NCBI GenBank assembly: GCA_050301795.1
Contig: JBNKZU010000021.1
Span: 1 to 45,218, forward strand
From: JBNKZU01 sp050301795
GTDB taxonomy: Bacteria > Pseudomonadota > Gammaproteobacteria > Thiohalomonadales > Thiohalomonadaceae
Reading direction: 5' to 3'
DNA length: 45,218 bases
Below are positions 17,177-25,552 of this stretch, piece after piece. The first letter of the stretch is position 1, and the number at the start of each line of letters is the position of its first letter. Below the pieces are notes generated by a model. The model did not search any database. It was given only the letters and a program-made list of their open reading frames with translations, and was not told where the DNA came from. Made by a program: the position numbers and the translations under genes.

Positions 17177-18736
17177 ATGAATCCAATCGAGTTATCCCTC
17201 TTCTCCAGCCGTATTGAAGCCATCTGTGATGAGATGGGGGTTGTGCTACAGCGCTCTGCGTTCTCCACCAACATCAAGGATCGGCTCGATTTTTCCTGTG
17301 CGATATTTGATGTCAAAGGAGAACTGGCTGCACAGGCAGCTCATATACCGGTTCACCTCGGCAGTATGGCCTATGCGATGGCGGATATTGTTTCGGCATT
17401 AACGTGGCAACAGGGGGATATGGTGGTGGTTAACGATCCTTTCCTCGGAGGAACCCACCTACCGGATATCACCGTCATTGCACCACTGTTTATCCAGGAT
17501 GAACTTGTCGCCTTTATCGCCAACCGTGCTCACCATGCCAATATCGGAGGGTGCAGCCCCGGTTCAATGCCGATCTCCCAATGTCTGGAAGAGGAGGGCG
17601 TTGTTATTCCTCCAACCTATTTGATGCGTCGAGGTGTGGTTGATCAAGCATTTATGGATACGTTAATCGAAAAAACCGGAGGCGGGATCGGCTTTGAAGG
17701 CGACTTTACTGCCCAAATGAGCGCCAATCACACTGGAAATAAACGGTTATCTTTACTTATTGAGCAGATGGGGCTCGAGAAATACAGACAAGGTTTATCA
17801 GCACTCAATGATTATGCTGAGAAACTCGTAAGTTCGGTAATTGACACCTTCCCGGATGGTGAATACAGCTTTTGTGACTATCTGGATGATGATGGGCTCG
17901 GCCATTATGATCTGCCCATTCAGGCGAAGGTGACGATCAATGCCACAAAGGTACATGTTGATTTCACTGGCACAGCGCCGCAAACCAAGGGCAATGTTAA
18001 TGCGCCACTCTCTGTTGCGGCAGCGGCGGTTTTCTATGTCTTTCGCTGTTTGATGCCACCACAAACACCGGCAACAGCCGGCGCGTTTCGTCCGATAACG
18101 ATTGAGGCACCTGTTGGATCACTCTTAAATGCCCAGCGTCCGGCTGCGGTCGCGGCAGGTAATGTTGAAACCAGTACTCGGGTTGTTGATGTGATTTGCG
18201 GTGCTTTGGCACAGGCAATCCCCGATAAGATTCCGGCTGCCAGTCATGGAACAATGAATAATCTCGCCATGGGGAGCATTGAGGGTTCACGTTGGGACTA
18301 TTACGAAACCATGGGAGGCGGTATGGGTGCAGGAGCGCATGGCGGTGGTCTGAGTGCGGTGCAAACCCACATGACCAATACCCTCAACACCCCGATAGAG
18401 GTGCTGGAGATCAACTATCCGGTACGAGTGAATCAATACTCAATCCGATACGGATCAGGAGGGAGAGGGCTAAAAAATGGCGGAGATGGTTTGATTCGTG
18501 AATATCAATTTCTGTCACCCACAGACGTTACACTCTTAACCGAGCGCCGCCGTCATCAGCCTTGGGGGCTTAATCAGGGGCTCCCCGCTAAATGTGGAAT
18601 CAATCGATTAAACGGTAAGGTACTACCACCAAAGGCATCATTTAAAGCTAAGGTAGGCGATGTGCTTACGATTGAAACCCCCGGTGGTGGTGGCTATGGC
18701 CGCCCGACACTGGCACCGATTGAGGAGATCTCCTGA
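17177..18736 (+). CDS. Hydantoinase B / oxoprolinase-family subunit, without its partner
   Basis: A 519-residue protein of the HyuB family: IEAICDEMGVVLQRSAFSTN, the VNDPFLGGTHLPDITVIAPLF region, GQL-like FTGTAPQTKGNVN, and the C-terminal TIETPGGGGYGRP. Enzymes of this type usually need a HyuA/OplA ATPase subunit for ATP-dependent opening of hydantoin or 5-oxoproline rings, or act as acetone/acetophenone carboxylase subunits. No HyuA gene is found in this window. The stop overlaps the following amidotransferase ATG (TGATG), so co-translation with that gene is likely. The substrate cannot be assigned. Confidence 0.88.
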   Translation: MNPIELSLFSSRIEAICDEMGVVLQRSAFSTNIKDRLDFSCAIFDVKGELAAQAAHIPVHLGSMAYAMADIVSALTWQQGDMVVVNDPFLGGTHLPDITVIAPLFIQDELVAFIANRAHHANIGGCSPGSMPISQCLEEEGVVIPPTYLMRRGVVDQAFMDTLIEKTGGGIGFEGDFTAQMSANHTGNKRLSLLIEQMGLEKYRQGLSALNDYAEKLVSSVIDTFPDGEYSFCDYLDDDGLGHYDLPIQAKVTINATKVHVDFTGTAPQTKGNVNAPLSVAAAAVFYVFRCLMPPQTPATAGAFRPITIEAPVGSLLNAQRPAAVAAGNVETSTRVVDVICGALAQAIPDKIPAASHGTMNNLAMGSIEGSRWDYYETMGGGMGAGAHGGGLSAVQTHMTNTLNTPIEVLEINYPVRVNQYSIRYGSGGRGLKNGGDGLIREYQFLSPTDVTLLTERRRHQPWGLNQGLPAKCGINRLNGKVLPPKASFKAKVGDVLTIETPGGGGYGRPTLAPIEEIS

Positions 18737-20532
18737 TGTGTGGTATTTGTGGTGAGATTCGGTTTGATGGTGTTCAACCACAACAGCAAACACTCAAGCG
18801 AATGCTGCAAAGGTTGGAGCGTCGTGGACCAGATAATGAGGATCTGCTCATCAACGGTCAGACAGGTCTTGGGCATCGTCGTCTTGCGATTATCGATCTC
18901 AATCCCCGCGCCAATCAGCCGATGGTCGATAGCGAAAACCATCTCACAATCGTCTTTAACGGAACAATCTATAACTATCCGGCACTACGTCAGGAGTTGA
19001 TCCACCTCGGAGAGCGCTTTAATACCGATGGCGATACCGAGGTGATCCTCAAGGCCTATGCCCAGTGGGGTGAGGCGTGTGTTGAACGCTTAAGCGGGAT
19101 GTTTGCGTTTGCGATATGGGATCAGCAGCGGCAGCAACTGTTTGCAGCCCGTGATCGGATGGGTATCAAGCCATTCTACTACAGCCGTGGTAACGGCTAT
19201 TTCCGTTTTGCCAGCAACACCCAGGCACTTCTGTCAGCAGGGGATGTTGATAGCAGCATTGATCCGCTTGGGTTACACCACCAGTTTACCCTTCATGCTG
19301 TCATTCCCGCACCAAACACCATTCTCAATGGCATACGCAAGCTCAATCCTGGACATACACTAACGATAAAGGCCAATGGAGAGGAGCGGTTAAGACGCTA
19401 CTGGAGTTTGAGTGCAATGCGTCCGACAGAGCCGCGAAGTGATCAGGAGTGGATTGAGGCGATCCACGAGGCACTGAAAAAATCGGTACGACGTCGTCTG
19501 GAGATTGCCGATGTACCTGTAGGTGTACTGCTCTCTGGTGGTCTCGATTCAAGCTTGTTGGTCGGATTGTTAGCCGAGCAGGGAGCTGAAAAGATCCTAA
19601 CATTCTCTGTCGGCTTTGAGGATCAACCCGAAGAGAAGGGTAGCGAGTTTGAATACTCCGATCAGGTGGTGGAGATGTACAACACCATTCACCACAAATA
19701 CACCATCCCCAATGAACAGGTTTTGTCACGATTACCCGAGGCGGTCAACTTTATGGCCGAGCCGATGGTGGGACAGGATGCAGTTGCGTTTTATCTGCTC
19801 TCCGAGCAGGTATCCCAAACCGTCAAGGCAGTTCAGAGCGGCCAAGGTGCTGATGAGGTCTTTGCCGGATACTTCTGGTATCCACGAATGGTGTCCGAGT
19901 CCGGTTCAGATCTGGAGCGGTTTGCAAAACACTACTTTGATCGTCCCGATAGTGAATTTGATGCAATGTTAAACCCAGAGTATCGCGGCGATAACTACAC
20001 CGCTGCGACTATCGAGCGGCTACTCGCAGAGCCGGGTGCGCAGGAGTACCTCGACAAGGTTCTGAGACTGGATGTGACAACACTGATCGTTGATGATCCG
20101 GTCAAACGCGTTGATAACATGACCATGGCCTGGGGGCTGGAGGCACGGGTACCGTTTCTGGATCACGATCTGGTCGAATTGGCGATGTCGATGCCACCCC
20201 ACATGAAAATCGGCCCTAAAGGGGATGATGCCAAGTATGTGCTTAAGCAGATCTCCCGTGGATTGATTCCCGATGACGTTATCGATCGCAAAAAAGGCTA
20301 CTTCCCGATGCCTGCACTCAAATATGTGCGTGGTGATTTCCTGGAGTTTATGCGCGATATCCTGAACTCCGATGCCTGCCGCCAACGCGGCATCTACCAA
20401 CGCAGCTATGTCGACAAGCTGCTGTCAGAACCAGACCAGCATTTCACCAAGCTGCAAGGCAGTAAGCTGTGGCATCTGGCACTACTTGAGCTTTGGCTGC
20501 AAACTCACACTGATCAGAGTTTTAAGGTGTAG
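18736..20532 (+). CDS. Asparagine-synthase-family amidotransferase, N-acetylglutaminylglutamine (NAGGN) type
   Basis: A 598-residue glutamine amidotransferase. The nucleophile Cys2 is in MCGICGEIRFDG (N-terminal glutaminase domain, about 1-200), followed by a synthetase domain with the ATP-pyrophosphatase loop SGGLDSS at 267-273. The N-terminal MCGICGEIRFDG, the LHHQFTLHAVIPAPNTILNG segment and QSGQGADEVFAGYFWYP resemble the enzyme that finishes the osmoprotectant N-acetylglutaminylglutamine amide more than plain AsnB. Those enzymes normally sit beside a GNAT/ATP-grasp dipeptide synthetase and a peptidase, and neither is here. Plain asparagine synthesis remains possible. The TAG stop lies inside a repeat at 20529-20615. 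Confidence 0.85.
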   Translation: MCGICGEIRFDGVQPQQQTLKRMLQRLERRGPDNEDLLINGQTGLGHRRLAIIDLNPRANQPMVDSENHLTIVFNGTIYNYPALRQELIHLGERFNTDGDTEVILKAYAQWGEACVERLSGMFAFAIWDQQRQQLFAARDRMGIKPFYYSRGNGYFRFASNTQALLSAGDVDSSIDPLGLHHQFTLHAVIPAPNTILNGIRKLNPGHTLTIKANGEERLRRYWSLSAMRPTEPRSDQEWIEAIHEALKKSVRRRLEIADVPVGVLLSGGLDSSLLVGLLAEQGAEKILTFSVGFEDQPEEKGSEFEYSDQVVEMYNTIHHKYTIPNEQVLSRLPEAVNFMAEPMVGQDAVAFYLLSEQVSQTVKAVQSGQGADEVFAGYFWYPRMVSESGSDLERFAKHYFDRPDSEFDAMLNPEYRGDNYTAATIERLLAEPGAQEYLDKVLRLDVTTLIVDDPVKRVDNMTMAWGLEARVPFLDHDLVELAMSMPPHMKIGPKGDDAKYVLKQISRGLIPDDVIDRKKGYFPMPALKYVRGDFLEFMRDILNSDACRQRGIYQRSYVDKLLSEPDQHFTKLQGSKLWHLALLELWLQTHTDQSFKV

Positions 20533-20615
20533 CCCGGAAGCAGAGAATCGAATTCCGGGAAAATTGATCAATAATTACATCCTCCCGGATTTCGCTGCCG
20601 CTGTATCCAGGCTAC
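20529..20615. repeat. REP-like imperfect inverted repeat
   Basis: The left arm GTAGCCCGGA...TTCCGGG and the right arm CCCGGATTT...CCAGGCTAC are imperfect reverse complements. The left arm also forms its own hairpin (CCCGGAA with TTCCGGG). This is the common GTAGCCCGGA-type intergenic repeat of gammaproteobacteria. It contains the amidotransferase stop codon and may act as a 3' stabiliser or attenuator. Confidence 0.65.
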
Positions 20616-20766
20616 ATAGTTTGCGGGCTACAAAGTGGTGTCGCAATCCAGAAATGACACCCATCACTTTGATTAATGACATTATCCGAGTGTTTTAGTT
20701 GAGATCTGTTCAATAGACTCTATATTAGGTTGTCAATATACTGGTTTTGAACTTATTGAGGTTCCT

Positions 20767-21102
20767 ATGGACGTTTTAGATCGAATTCGCGAGCAGGTAG
20801 AGAACAACCCGATTGTTATCTACATGAAAGGCACACCGCAAATGCCGATGTGTGGGTATTCCAGCCGTGCTTCTCAGGCGATGCAAAACTGTGGAGTGGA
20901 GTTTGCCTATGTCAATGTACTGGCAGATCCCGAGATCTTCGAGAATCTCCCACGCTATGCCGACTGGCCCACCTTCCCGCAGATCTACGTTAATGGCGAG
21001 TTGATTGGTGGTCACGACATCCTGATGGAGATGTACCAGAAGGGTGAGCTTCAGCCACTGCTGCAAGAGGCCGCAGCAAGCGCCAAGAAGGCAGAAGCCT
21101 GA
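20767..21102 (+). CDS. grxD: Monothiol glutaredoxin (Grx4-like)
   Basis: A 111-residue monothiol glutaredoxin, a family that binds and transfers [2Fe-2S] clusters. The active-site region is MCGYSSRA with Cys29; the usual signature is CGFS, so this protein has Tyr in place of Phe. Downstream, WPTFPQIYVNGELIGGHDIL gives the TFPQ and GG-D glutathione-binding residues. The length matches E. coli Grx4. It appears monocistronic: a spacer with a REP-like repeat precedes it and a terminator follows 17 bases after its stop. Confidence 0.95.
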   Translation: MDVLDRIREQVENNPIVIYMKGTPQMPMCGYSSRASQAMQNCGVEFAYVNVLADPEIFENLPRYADWPTFPQIYVNGELIGGHDILMEMYQKGELQPLLQEAAASAKKAEA

Positions 21103-21119
21103 GTCAAAATCCTGAACTG

Positions 21120-21148
21120 AAAAAGCCGCGATTATCGCGGCTTTTTTT
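21120..21148 (+). terminator. Rho-independent terminator after grxD
   Basis: GCCGCGA (21125-21131), a 3-nt loop and TCGCGGC (21135-21141) form a 7-bp stem with A-tract before and seven T residues after. Confidence 0.9.
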
Positions 21149-21222
21149 GTTTTCAAGATCAGGAAAATTGATTTAATAATTGGGTAGTTGTTTATTTAAG
21201 CAAACCCATTATTAAATGTTGA

Positions 21223-21251
21223 TTGATGGCTCTCTAAACTGGTGCTATAAA
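21223..21251 (+). promoter_or_regulatory. Promoter for the toxin-antitoxin operon
   Basis: TTGATG (21223-21228) and TATAAA (21246-21251) are separated by 17 bases, giving a start about 25 bases before the antitoxin ATG. Antitoxins of this type usually repress their own promoter, but no operator palindrome is clear. Confidence 0.5.
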
Positions 21252-21283
21252 AGGACCTGTTAAATAGTGCTTTTGGTGGTGCC

Positions 21284-21553
21284 ATGAATATCAAGTTTTC
21301 CGAAGACATTGTTCCTCTTTCCGATTTAAAGGTTAATCCTGGCAAGGTGGTAAATCATGCCAAGGAGTGTCATCGACCTGTCTTGCTAACAAGTCGTGGC
21401 AGGGGGGTTGCCGTTGTTCAGGGACTGGAAGAGTATGAAAGGATTGAAGAAGAGCGAGCCTTCTATAAAGCGGTTGCACAGGGAATGATGGATGTAAAAG
21501 AGGGTAATGAGTATTCCCTGACTGAAGCGAAAAAAAGATTAGGAATTAAGTAA
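21284..21553 (+). CDS. Phd/YefM-family antitoxin
   Basis: An 89-residue protein with the Phd/YefM layout: an N-terminal SEDIVPLSDLKVNPGKVVNHA DNA-binding and dimerisation region, the RPVLLTSRGRGVAVV strand pair and a charged C-terminal tail that would neutralise the toxin. In this family the antitoxin binds the toxin and represses the operon. The stop overlaps the toxin ATG by one base (TAATG), the usual way of coupling antitoxin and toxin synthesis. Confidence 0.87.
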   Translation: MNIKFSEDIVPLSDLKVNPGKVVNHAKECHRPVLLTSRGRGVAVVQGLEEYERIEEERAFYKAVAQGMMDVKEGNEYSLTEAKKRLGIK

Positions 21554-21855
21554 TGAAGGTTAAGATTACTCATTCAGCTTTGGGTGATCTTGAATCTATC
21601 AGGGAATATTACAAATCACAGGGTGTACCGCATAACGCTGAACGGTTTATTGCTGAAATCTTCGAGCATCTCAAGCTTTTAACCAGTAACCCTGACATAG
21701 GGCGGATTGTGCCAGAGTTTGATAGTGAGAATATTCGTGAACTGATTCATTCTCCCTTTCGGGTTGTCTATTCAAAGGATGGTTCTACACTTCACGTTAT
21801 CAGGGTTTGGTGTAGTGAAAGATTGCTAAGGCTGGATGAAAATCAAGGTAGTTGA
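21553..21855 (+). CDS. ParE/RelE-family toxin
   Basis: A 100-residue RelE/ParE superfamily toxin: the start VKITHSALGDLESIREYY, then AERFIAEIFEHLKLLTSNPDIGR, and the closing strands RELIHSPFRVVYSK and LHVIRVWCSERLL. ParE toxins poison DNA gyrase, while RelE toxins cleave mRNA at the ribosome. The long helical N-terminus and the R-V-WH-like end favour ParE, but the target cannot be decided by eye. The 3' end overlaps the convergent thioesterase gene by 13 bases. Confidence 0.86.
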   Translation: MKVKITHSALGDLESIREYYKSQGVPHNAERFIAEIFEHLKLLTSNPDIGRIVPEFDSENIRELIHSPFRVVYSKDGSTLHVIRVWCSERLLRLDENQGS

Positions 21856-22250
21856 GCCATTCTCTGTAGCAGTTCCTCCGGTATCTCCGGTCTTCCTCTA
21901 CTATTCAATACCGTCCCAATCACCTTTGCCTGTAGTGCCAGTTTTTGATCGCTGTTGCGGATAATATCCTGATAGAAGGCAAAGCGGATCTTTGACTCTT
22001 GCCGCATATTTAACCCAACGGTAAATTCATCACCACTGGTGAGCGGTGCCTTGTAGTCCAGCTCAACCCGTACCACCACCATGTTGTTACCACTACGGGC
22101 GAAGTCGGCAAAGTCGATGCCTATCGATTTAAGGTACTCATGGCGTATATGTTCCAGATAGTTCTGGTAGACGCTGTTATTGACATGACCGTTCATATCG
22201 CACTCGTAGTCTCGCACCTGCATTAGTGCTTTATACGCATAGGATTCCAT
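21843..22250 (-). CDS. Acyl-CoA thioesterase, 4HBT/hotdog family (YbgC/FadM-like)
   Basis: A 135-residue single hotdog domain. The characteristic motif VRDYECDMNGHVNNSVYQ contains the catalytic Asp18 and the helix that follows; EHIRHEYLKSIGID and the VRVELDYKAPLTSGDEF strand are typical of the 4HBT family. It would hydrolyse an acyl- or aroyl-CoA; the substrate is unknown. The frame is open upstream to 22427, overlapping the HD-GYP gene, but ATG at 22250 gives the family length and N-terminus. It follows the HD-GYP gene on the same strand and may share its transcript. Confidence 0.88.
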   Translation of the reverse strand: MESYAYKALMQVRDYECDMNGHVNNSVYQNYLEHIRHEYLKSIGIDFADFARSGNNMVVVRVELDYKAPLTSGDEFTVGLNMRQESKIRFAFYQDIIRNSDQKLALQAKVIGTVLNSRGRPEIPEELLQRMAQLP

Positions 22251-22311
22251 CGGTAGTACCTTTTTAAATTTGTGAAGATTAAAGATTAGCTGGTTCTGAT
22301 CCGAATGAGTT

Positions 22312-25080
22312 TTATTCGAAATCGAACCCTTTTTCACGGAAGATCTTTGTGCAGGCGTCAGCAACTTGTGCATCATATTTTGTGCCACGGCCATTTTGAA
22401 TCTCTTCCAGTGCCATATCGATACCAAGCCCCGGACGATAGGGGCGGTGTGAGACCATCGCCTCTACCACATCAGCGACGGCAAGGATGCGCGCTTCTAA
22501 AAGAATGTCGTCTCCTGAGACTCCATCTGGGTAACCGCTCCCATCCATCCGCTCATGATGCTGTTTTACAATACGAGCTATTGGCCATGGAAAATCGACA
22601 TTTTTGAGTATTTCGTATCCAGCGTTGGCATGAGTGCGGACTAATGGCATTTCAACATCACTTAATCGACCCGGTTTGCTCAGTATCTCGGCCGGGATAG
22701 CAATCTTGCCAATATCATGGACTTGTCCTGCTAATGAAACCATTTGAATCTGAATCTCATCTAAACCGACCTCTCTTGCAATGACTTCGGCTAATGCCGC
22801 GACGCGACGTTGATGCCCAGCAGTGTAGGGATCACGTAGGTCAACCGTGTTTGCCAATGCCTGAATGGTTGCCTCCATGCTTTTTTGAAGCTGATTTAAG
22901 AAACTCTCTCTCTCTATCTTGGCTCTAAGGGTATAAACGCCATAACTGATATTGCCTGCCATTTCAGAAAGGAGTTCAGTCACCTCTTTCCCAAAATTTT
23001 GCGCATCTGATGAATAAATAGACAACACCCCAAATACTTCATCCTCTAAAAGGAGAGGGAGTGAGATAGCTGAGCGATAGTTGTGATCCTTCATCCATTG
23101 TTGCCATGATTTACAGTTCGCGTCTTTCAAATTCTGGATCACCTGAATTTGACCGGAATTGATTGCTTTAATGGCAGGTCTACAGGCATGTGACTTACTT
23201 GTTATCTGGATATTGGTTCTATTGTCGATGTGCTCTTTTGGTATTTGGCCATATTCTGCTTCGATATGTATGGTTTGATCCTCACCGAGAATACCCACCC
23301 ATGCTAATGGAAACTCTCCTTCCTCAATGACAATTTGGCACATGCTCTGATAGAGAGAGTGCTCGTCTTTTGCATGAACCATTGACTCATTGCATGAGCT
23401 TAAGACGCGTAAAAATCGGTTAATACGCATTATCTCTTGTTCAGCCAGTTTACGTTCCTCAATGTTATGCGAAAGCCCAAGGAGATAACGTTGTTGTTGA
23501 AACTCAAAATAACTTACGCTGACCTCGACCGGGTAGCGCTTGCCGTCACTGGTGATGTGTTCACCATCAAACAGCAGGGTTCTTTTTTTCTGGATGTCTC
23601 GCCACCTTTCGCCCCACTCTTCCTGCAAAATCTCAGGTGCAATCTCCCAAATATTCATGGAGGTCAACTGCTCATTCGAGTATTTCAGACCATGACATGC
23701 TTGATTATTGGCATAAATAATCTGGCCATCCTCGTTGATAAGAATCGCCTCTTCATGCATCTGGTTAAGCGCAAAATTCAATAATGAGAGTTGGTGTTCG
23801 CTCTGTTTCCGTTCTGTGATGTCCTGATGTGTTCCGACACGTTTGATCTCCTTGCCGTTTTCATCTTCAATGCGTATCCAACGGTTATGGATCCAGCGAA
23901 TCTCTCCGTCAGGTCGGATGATTCTGAACTCTTGTTCAAACTCTTTAGCAGTATTGGTAGACCGCTTCATGTCATCTGATAACAACGCTCTATCATCAGG
24001 ATGGATTAAAGAGAGCCCCAATTCTATGGTTGGTTTTTGAGGCTCAATACCGAGGATATTAAAAAACTCTTCGGACCAAAATATCTCGCCAGTCACCATG
24101 TCGTGCCACCAGTTACCGATCTTTCCAATACGTTGGGCTTCTAACAGATGCTGTTCGTTCTCACGTAAAGATTGCTGAGTTTGCAGCATGGATAAACCAT
24201 CGGTCAGTCGTCTACCAATCTCCTCAAACAGGTGTTCTTCATCTTTGGTCCAGTTACGAACATACGAGCATTGAGTTATCGACAACCCCCAGGCTTTATC
24301 AGTTTTCAGGAAAAGCGCCATCCCAATCCCTGTTTTATCGCCAAAGGCCTGGTTATCTTCAGGTACAGGGAAGTCTGTTCCAATGCCAAAAGCAACCGGG
24401 CGTTTTGTTTCAAGTGATACACGATGCATCTTGGCGACTTCCGGGGTCATGGGCATACTCATTCCAACAAACATCAACCCCGGATAATCCGGTGTAGTAT
24501 GCTCCATAGGGACATACCAGCTCTCAGCATCAGGATCACATGGATAGACCAACGAAGCTCGATCACAATCAAAGATGGAAAGTATCTCCTTAAGTACATT
24601 ACTGAGCATCTGTTTAAGATCGTTCGTTCCGACGATAGCGGTATTTACACGATTCAAGCTTTTCAGGAAGTGAAGGTGGGTTTGGTTAATCGACTGAATT
24701 CGTTTCTGTTCATTGAGGTCAACAAAGGTCACAATGACCTCAGAGATCTTTTTGTTTTGATCGAATACCGGCTCAGCATCAACCTGAACCCAAATATCGC
24801 CTAAGTGCTTTGGGCGTTGAATGCGTATGATGACGTTATTAATGGGCTGTTGGTGATTCAGGACTTGATTAACAGGGTATTCGTCGAGTGAAAATGGGGT
24901 GCCATCTTCGTGAAAGAATTGCCAAACCGGATCAATTGCCATTTTTCCACGCAACTGATCTTCTGATAGACCAAGTATTTGTTGAGCCATGGAGTTGGCA
25001 AGAAGGATTTGCGAGTCCGAACCATGAATTACCACAGCCGTGTTGATATAGGGTGTATCAACTTTGGGTGAGTCGCTCAT
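22312..25080 (-). CDS. PAS/GAF multi-sensor HD-GYP phosphodiesterase
   Basis: A 922-residue soluble protein without a signal peptide or membrane segments. Visible order: PAS (about 10-125), GAF (about 150-305), PAS (about 325-425, with RRV-like DITERK end), PAS (about 435-555), GAF (about 570-720) and an HD-GYP domain from about 745. The phosphodiesterase motifs are intact: HDIGK with H788-D789, HH at 841-842, and GYP at 849-851. HD-GYP enzymes hydrolyse cyclic di-GMP; no GGDEF domain is present, so it is a dedicated degrader. The sensory domains imply response to a small cytosolic ligand, redox state or light, which the sequence does not specify. Confidence 0.93.
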   Translation of the reverse strand: MSDSPKVDTPYINTAVVIHGSDSQILLANSMAQQILGLSEDQLRGKMAIDPVWQFFHEDGTPFSLDEYPVNQVLNHQQPINNVIIRIQRPKHLGDIWVQVDAEPVFDQNKKISEVIVTFVDLNEQKRIQSINQTHLHFLKSLNRVNTAIVGTNDLKQMLSNVLKEILSIFDCDRASLVYPCDPDAESWYVPMEHTTPDYPGLMFVGMSMPMTPEVAKMHRVSLETKRPVAFGIGTDFPVPEDNQAFGDKTGIGMALFLKTDKAWGLSITQCSYVRNWTKDEEHLFEEIGRRLTDGLSMLQTQQSLRENEQHLLEAQRIGKIGNWWHDMVTGEIFWSEEFFNILGIEPQKPTIELGLSLIHPDDRALLSDDMKRSTNTAKEFEQEFRIIRPDGEIRWIHNRWIRIEDENGKEIKRVGTHQDITERKQSEHQLSLLNFALNQMHEEAILINEDGQIIYANNQACHGLKYSNEQLTSMNIWEIAPEILQEEWGERWRDIQKKRTLLFDGEHITSDGKRYPVEVSVSYFEFQQQRYLLGLSHNIEERKLAEQEIMRINRFLRVLSSCNESMVHAKDEHSLYQSMCQIVIEEGEFPLAWVGILGEDQTIHIEAEYGQIPKEHIDNRTNIQITSKSHACRPAIKAINSGQIQVIQNLKDANCKSWQQWMKDHNYRSAISLPLLLEDEVFGVLSIYSSDAQNFGKEVTELLSEMAGNISYGVYTLRAKIERESFLNQLQKSMEATIQALANTVDLRDPYTAGHQRRVAALAEVIAREVGLDEIQIQMVSLAGQVHDIGKIAIPAEILSKPGRLSDVEMPLVRTHANAGYEILKNVDFPWPIARIVKQHHERMDGSGYPDGVSGDDILLEARILAVADVVEAMVSHRPYRPGLGIDMALEEIQNGRGTKYDAQVADACTKIFREKGFDFE

Positions 25081-25233
25081 AGATGACTCGAAGCAGATTG
25101 TTGAGTATGTGTTAACATTTTTCTAACCTAAAACCGTGCCAAACCCAACATAAGCCTGTTTCTTGAAGAAAATGCTCATGTATCATATTGAGTATATACC
25201 ACATCAAATAGATGCACACCCAAGGGCTTGTTT

Positions 25234-25491
25234 ATGAGTAAAAAACATCAAAAAGTGTTGTCAGCGATATTTAGTGATCATCCCAGTAGCAACATTCATT
25301 GGCATGAGGTTGAATCGTTGTTAATCCACCTTGGCGCACAAATACGGGAGGGGAAGGGAGCAAGTGTGGTGTTTATTATCAATGGCAACGAGTTTACATT
25401 ACACCGAGGTCATCACAGTGCCACAATGTCTAAACCATCGCTGCATCAGTTAAAAAGAGACCTTGAATCATCCGGTATCGATCTCAACTAA
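25234..25491 (+). CDS. HicA-like toxin family protein, no HicB partner
   Basis: An 85-residue protein of the HicA (YcfA) dsRBD-like fold: SKKHQKVLSAIFSDHPSSNI, then the helix WHEVESLLIHLGAQ, the strand VVFIINGNEFTLHR with a His near the catalytic position, and a final helix HQLKRDLESSGI. HicA toxins are mRNA endonucleases inhibited by HicB. No HicB gene follows; a thioredoxin-like gene is 61 bases downstream. Many such stand-alone HicA-like genes exist with no known toxicity. The ATG at 25234 has AAGGG seven bases upstream. Confidence 0.7.
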   Translation: MSKKHQKVLSAIFSDHPSSNIHWHEVESLLIHLGAQIREGKGASVVFIINGNEFTLHRGHHSATMSKPSLHQLKRDLESSGIDLN

Positions 25492-25552
25492 TAGTTATCC
25501 CATTGCATTACGGCGCCATTAGTGCCGTTAACGGTTTTAAGAGTTGATAAAT

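Noticed and set aside
18736..20532. Plain asparagine synthetase AsnB
   Set aside because: The N-terminal MCGICGEIRFDG and the HAVIPAPNTILNG region match the NAGGN-type group better; still listed as an alternative.
22251..22427. 59-residue N-terminal extension of the thioesterase
   Set aside because: It overlaps the end of the HD-GYP gene on the same strand and has no family similarity; ATG 22250 gives the normal hotdog start.
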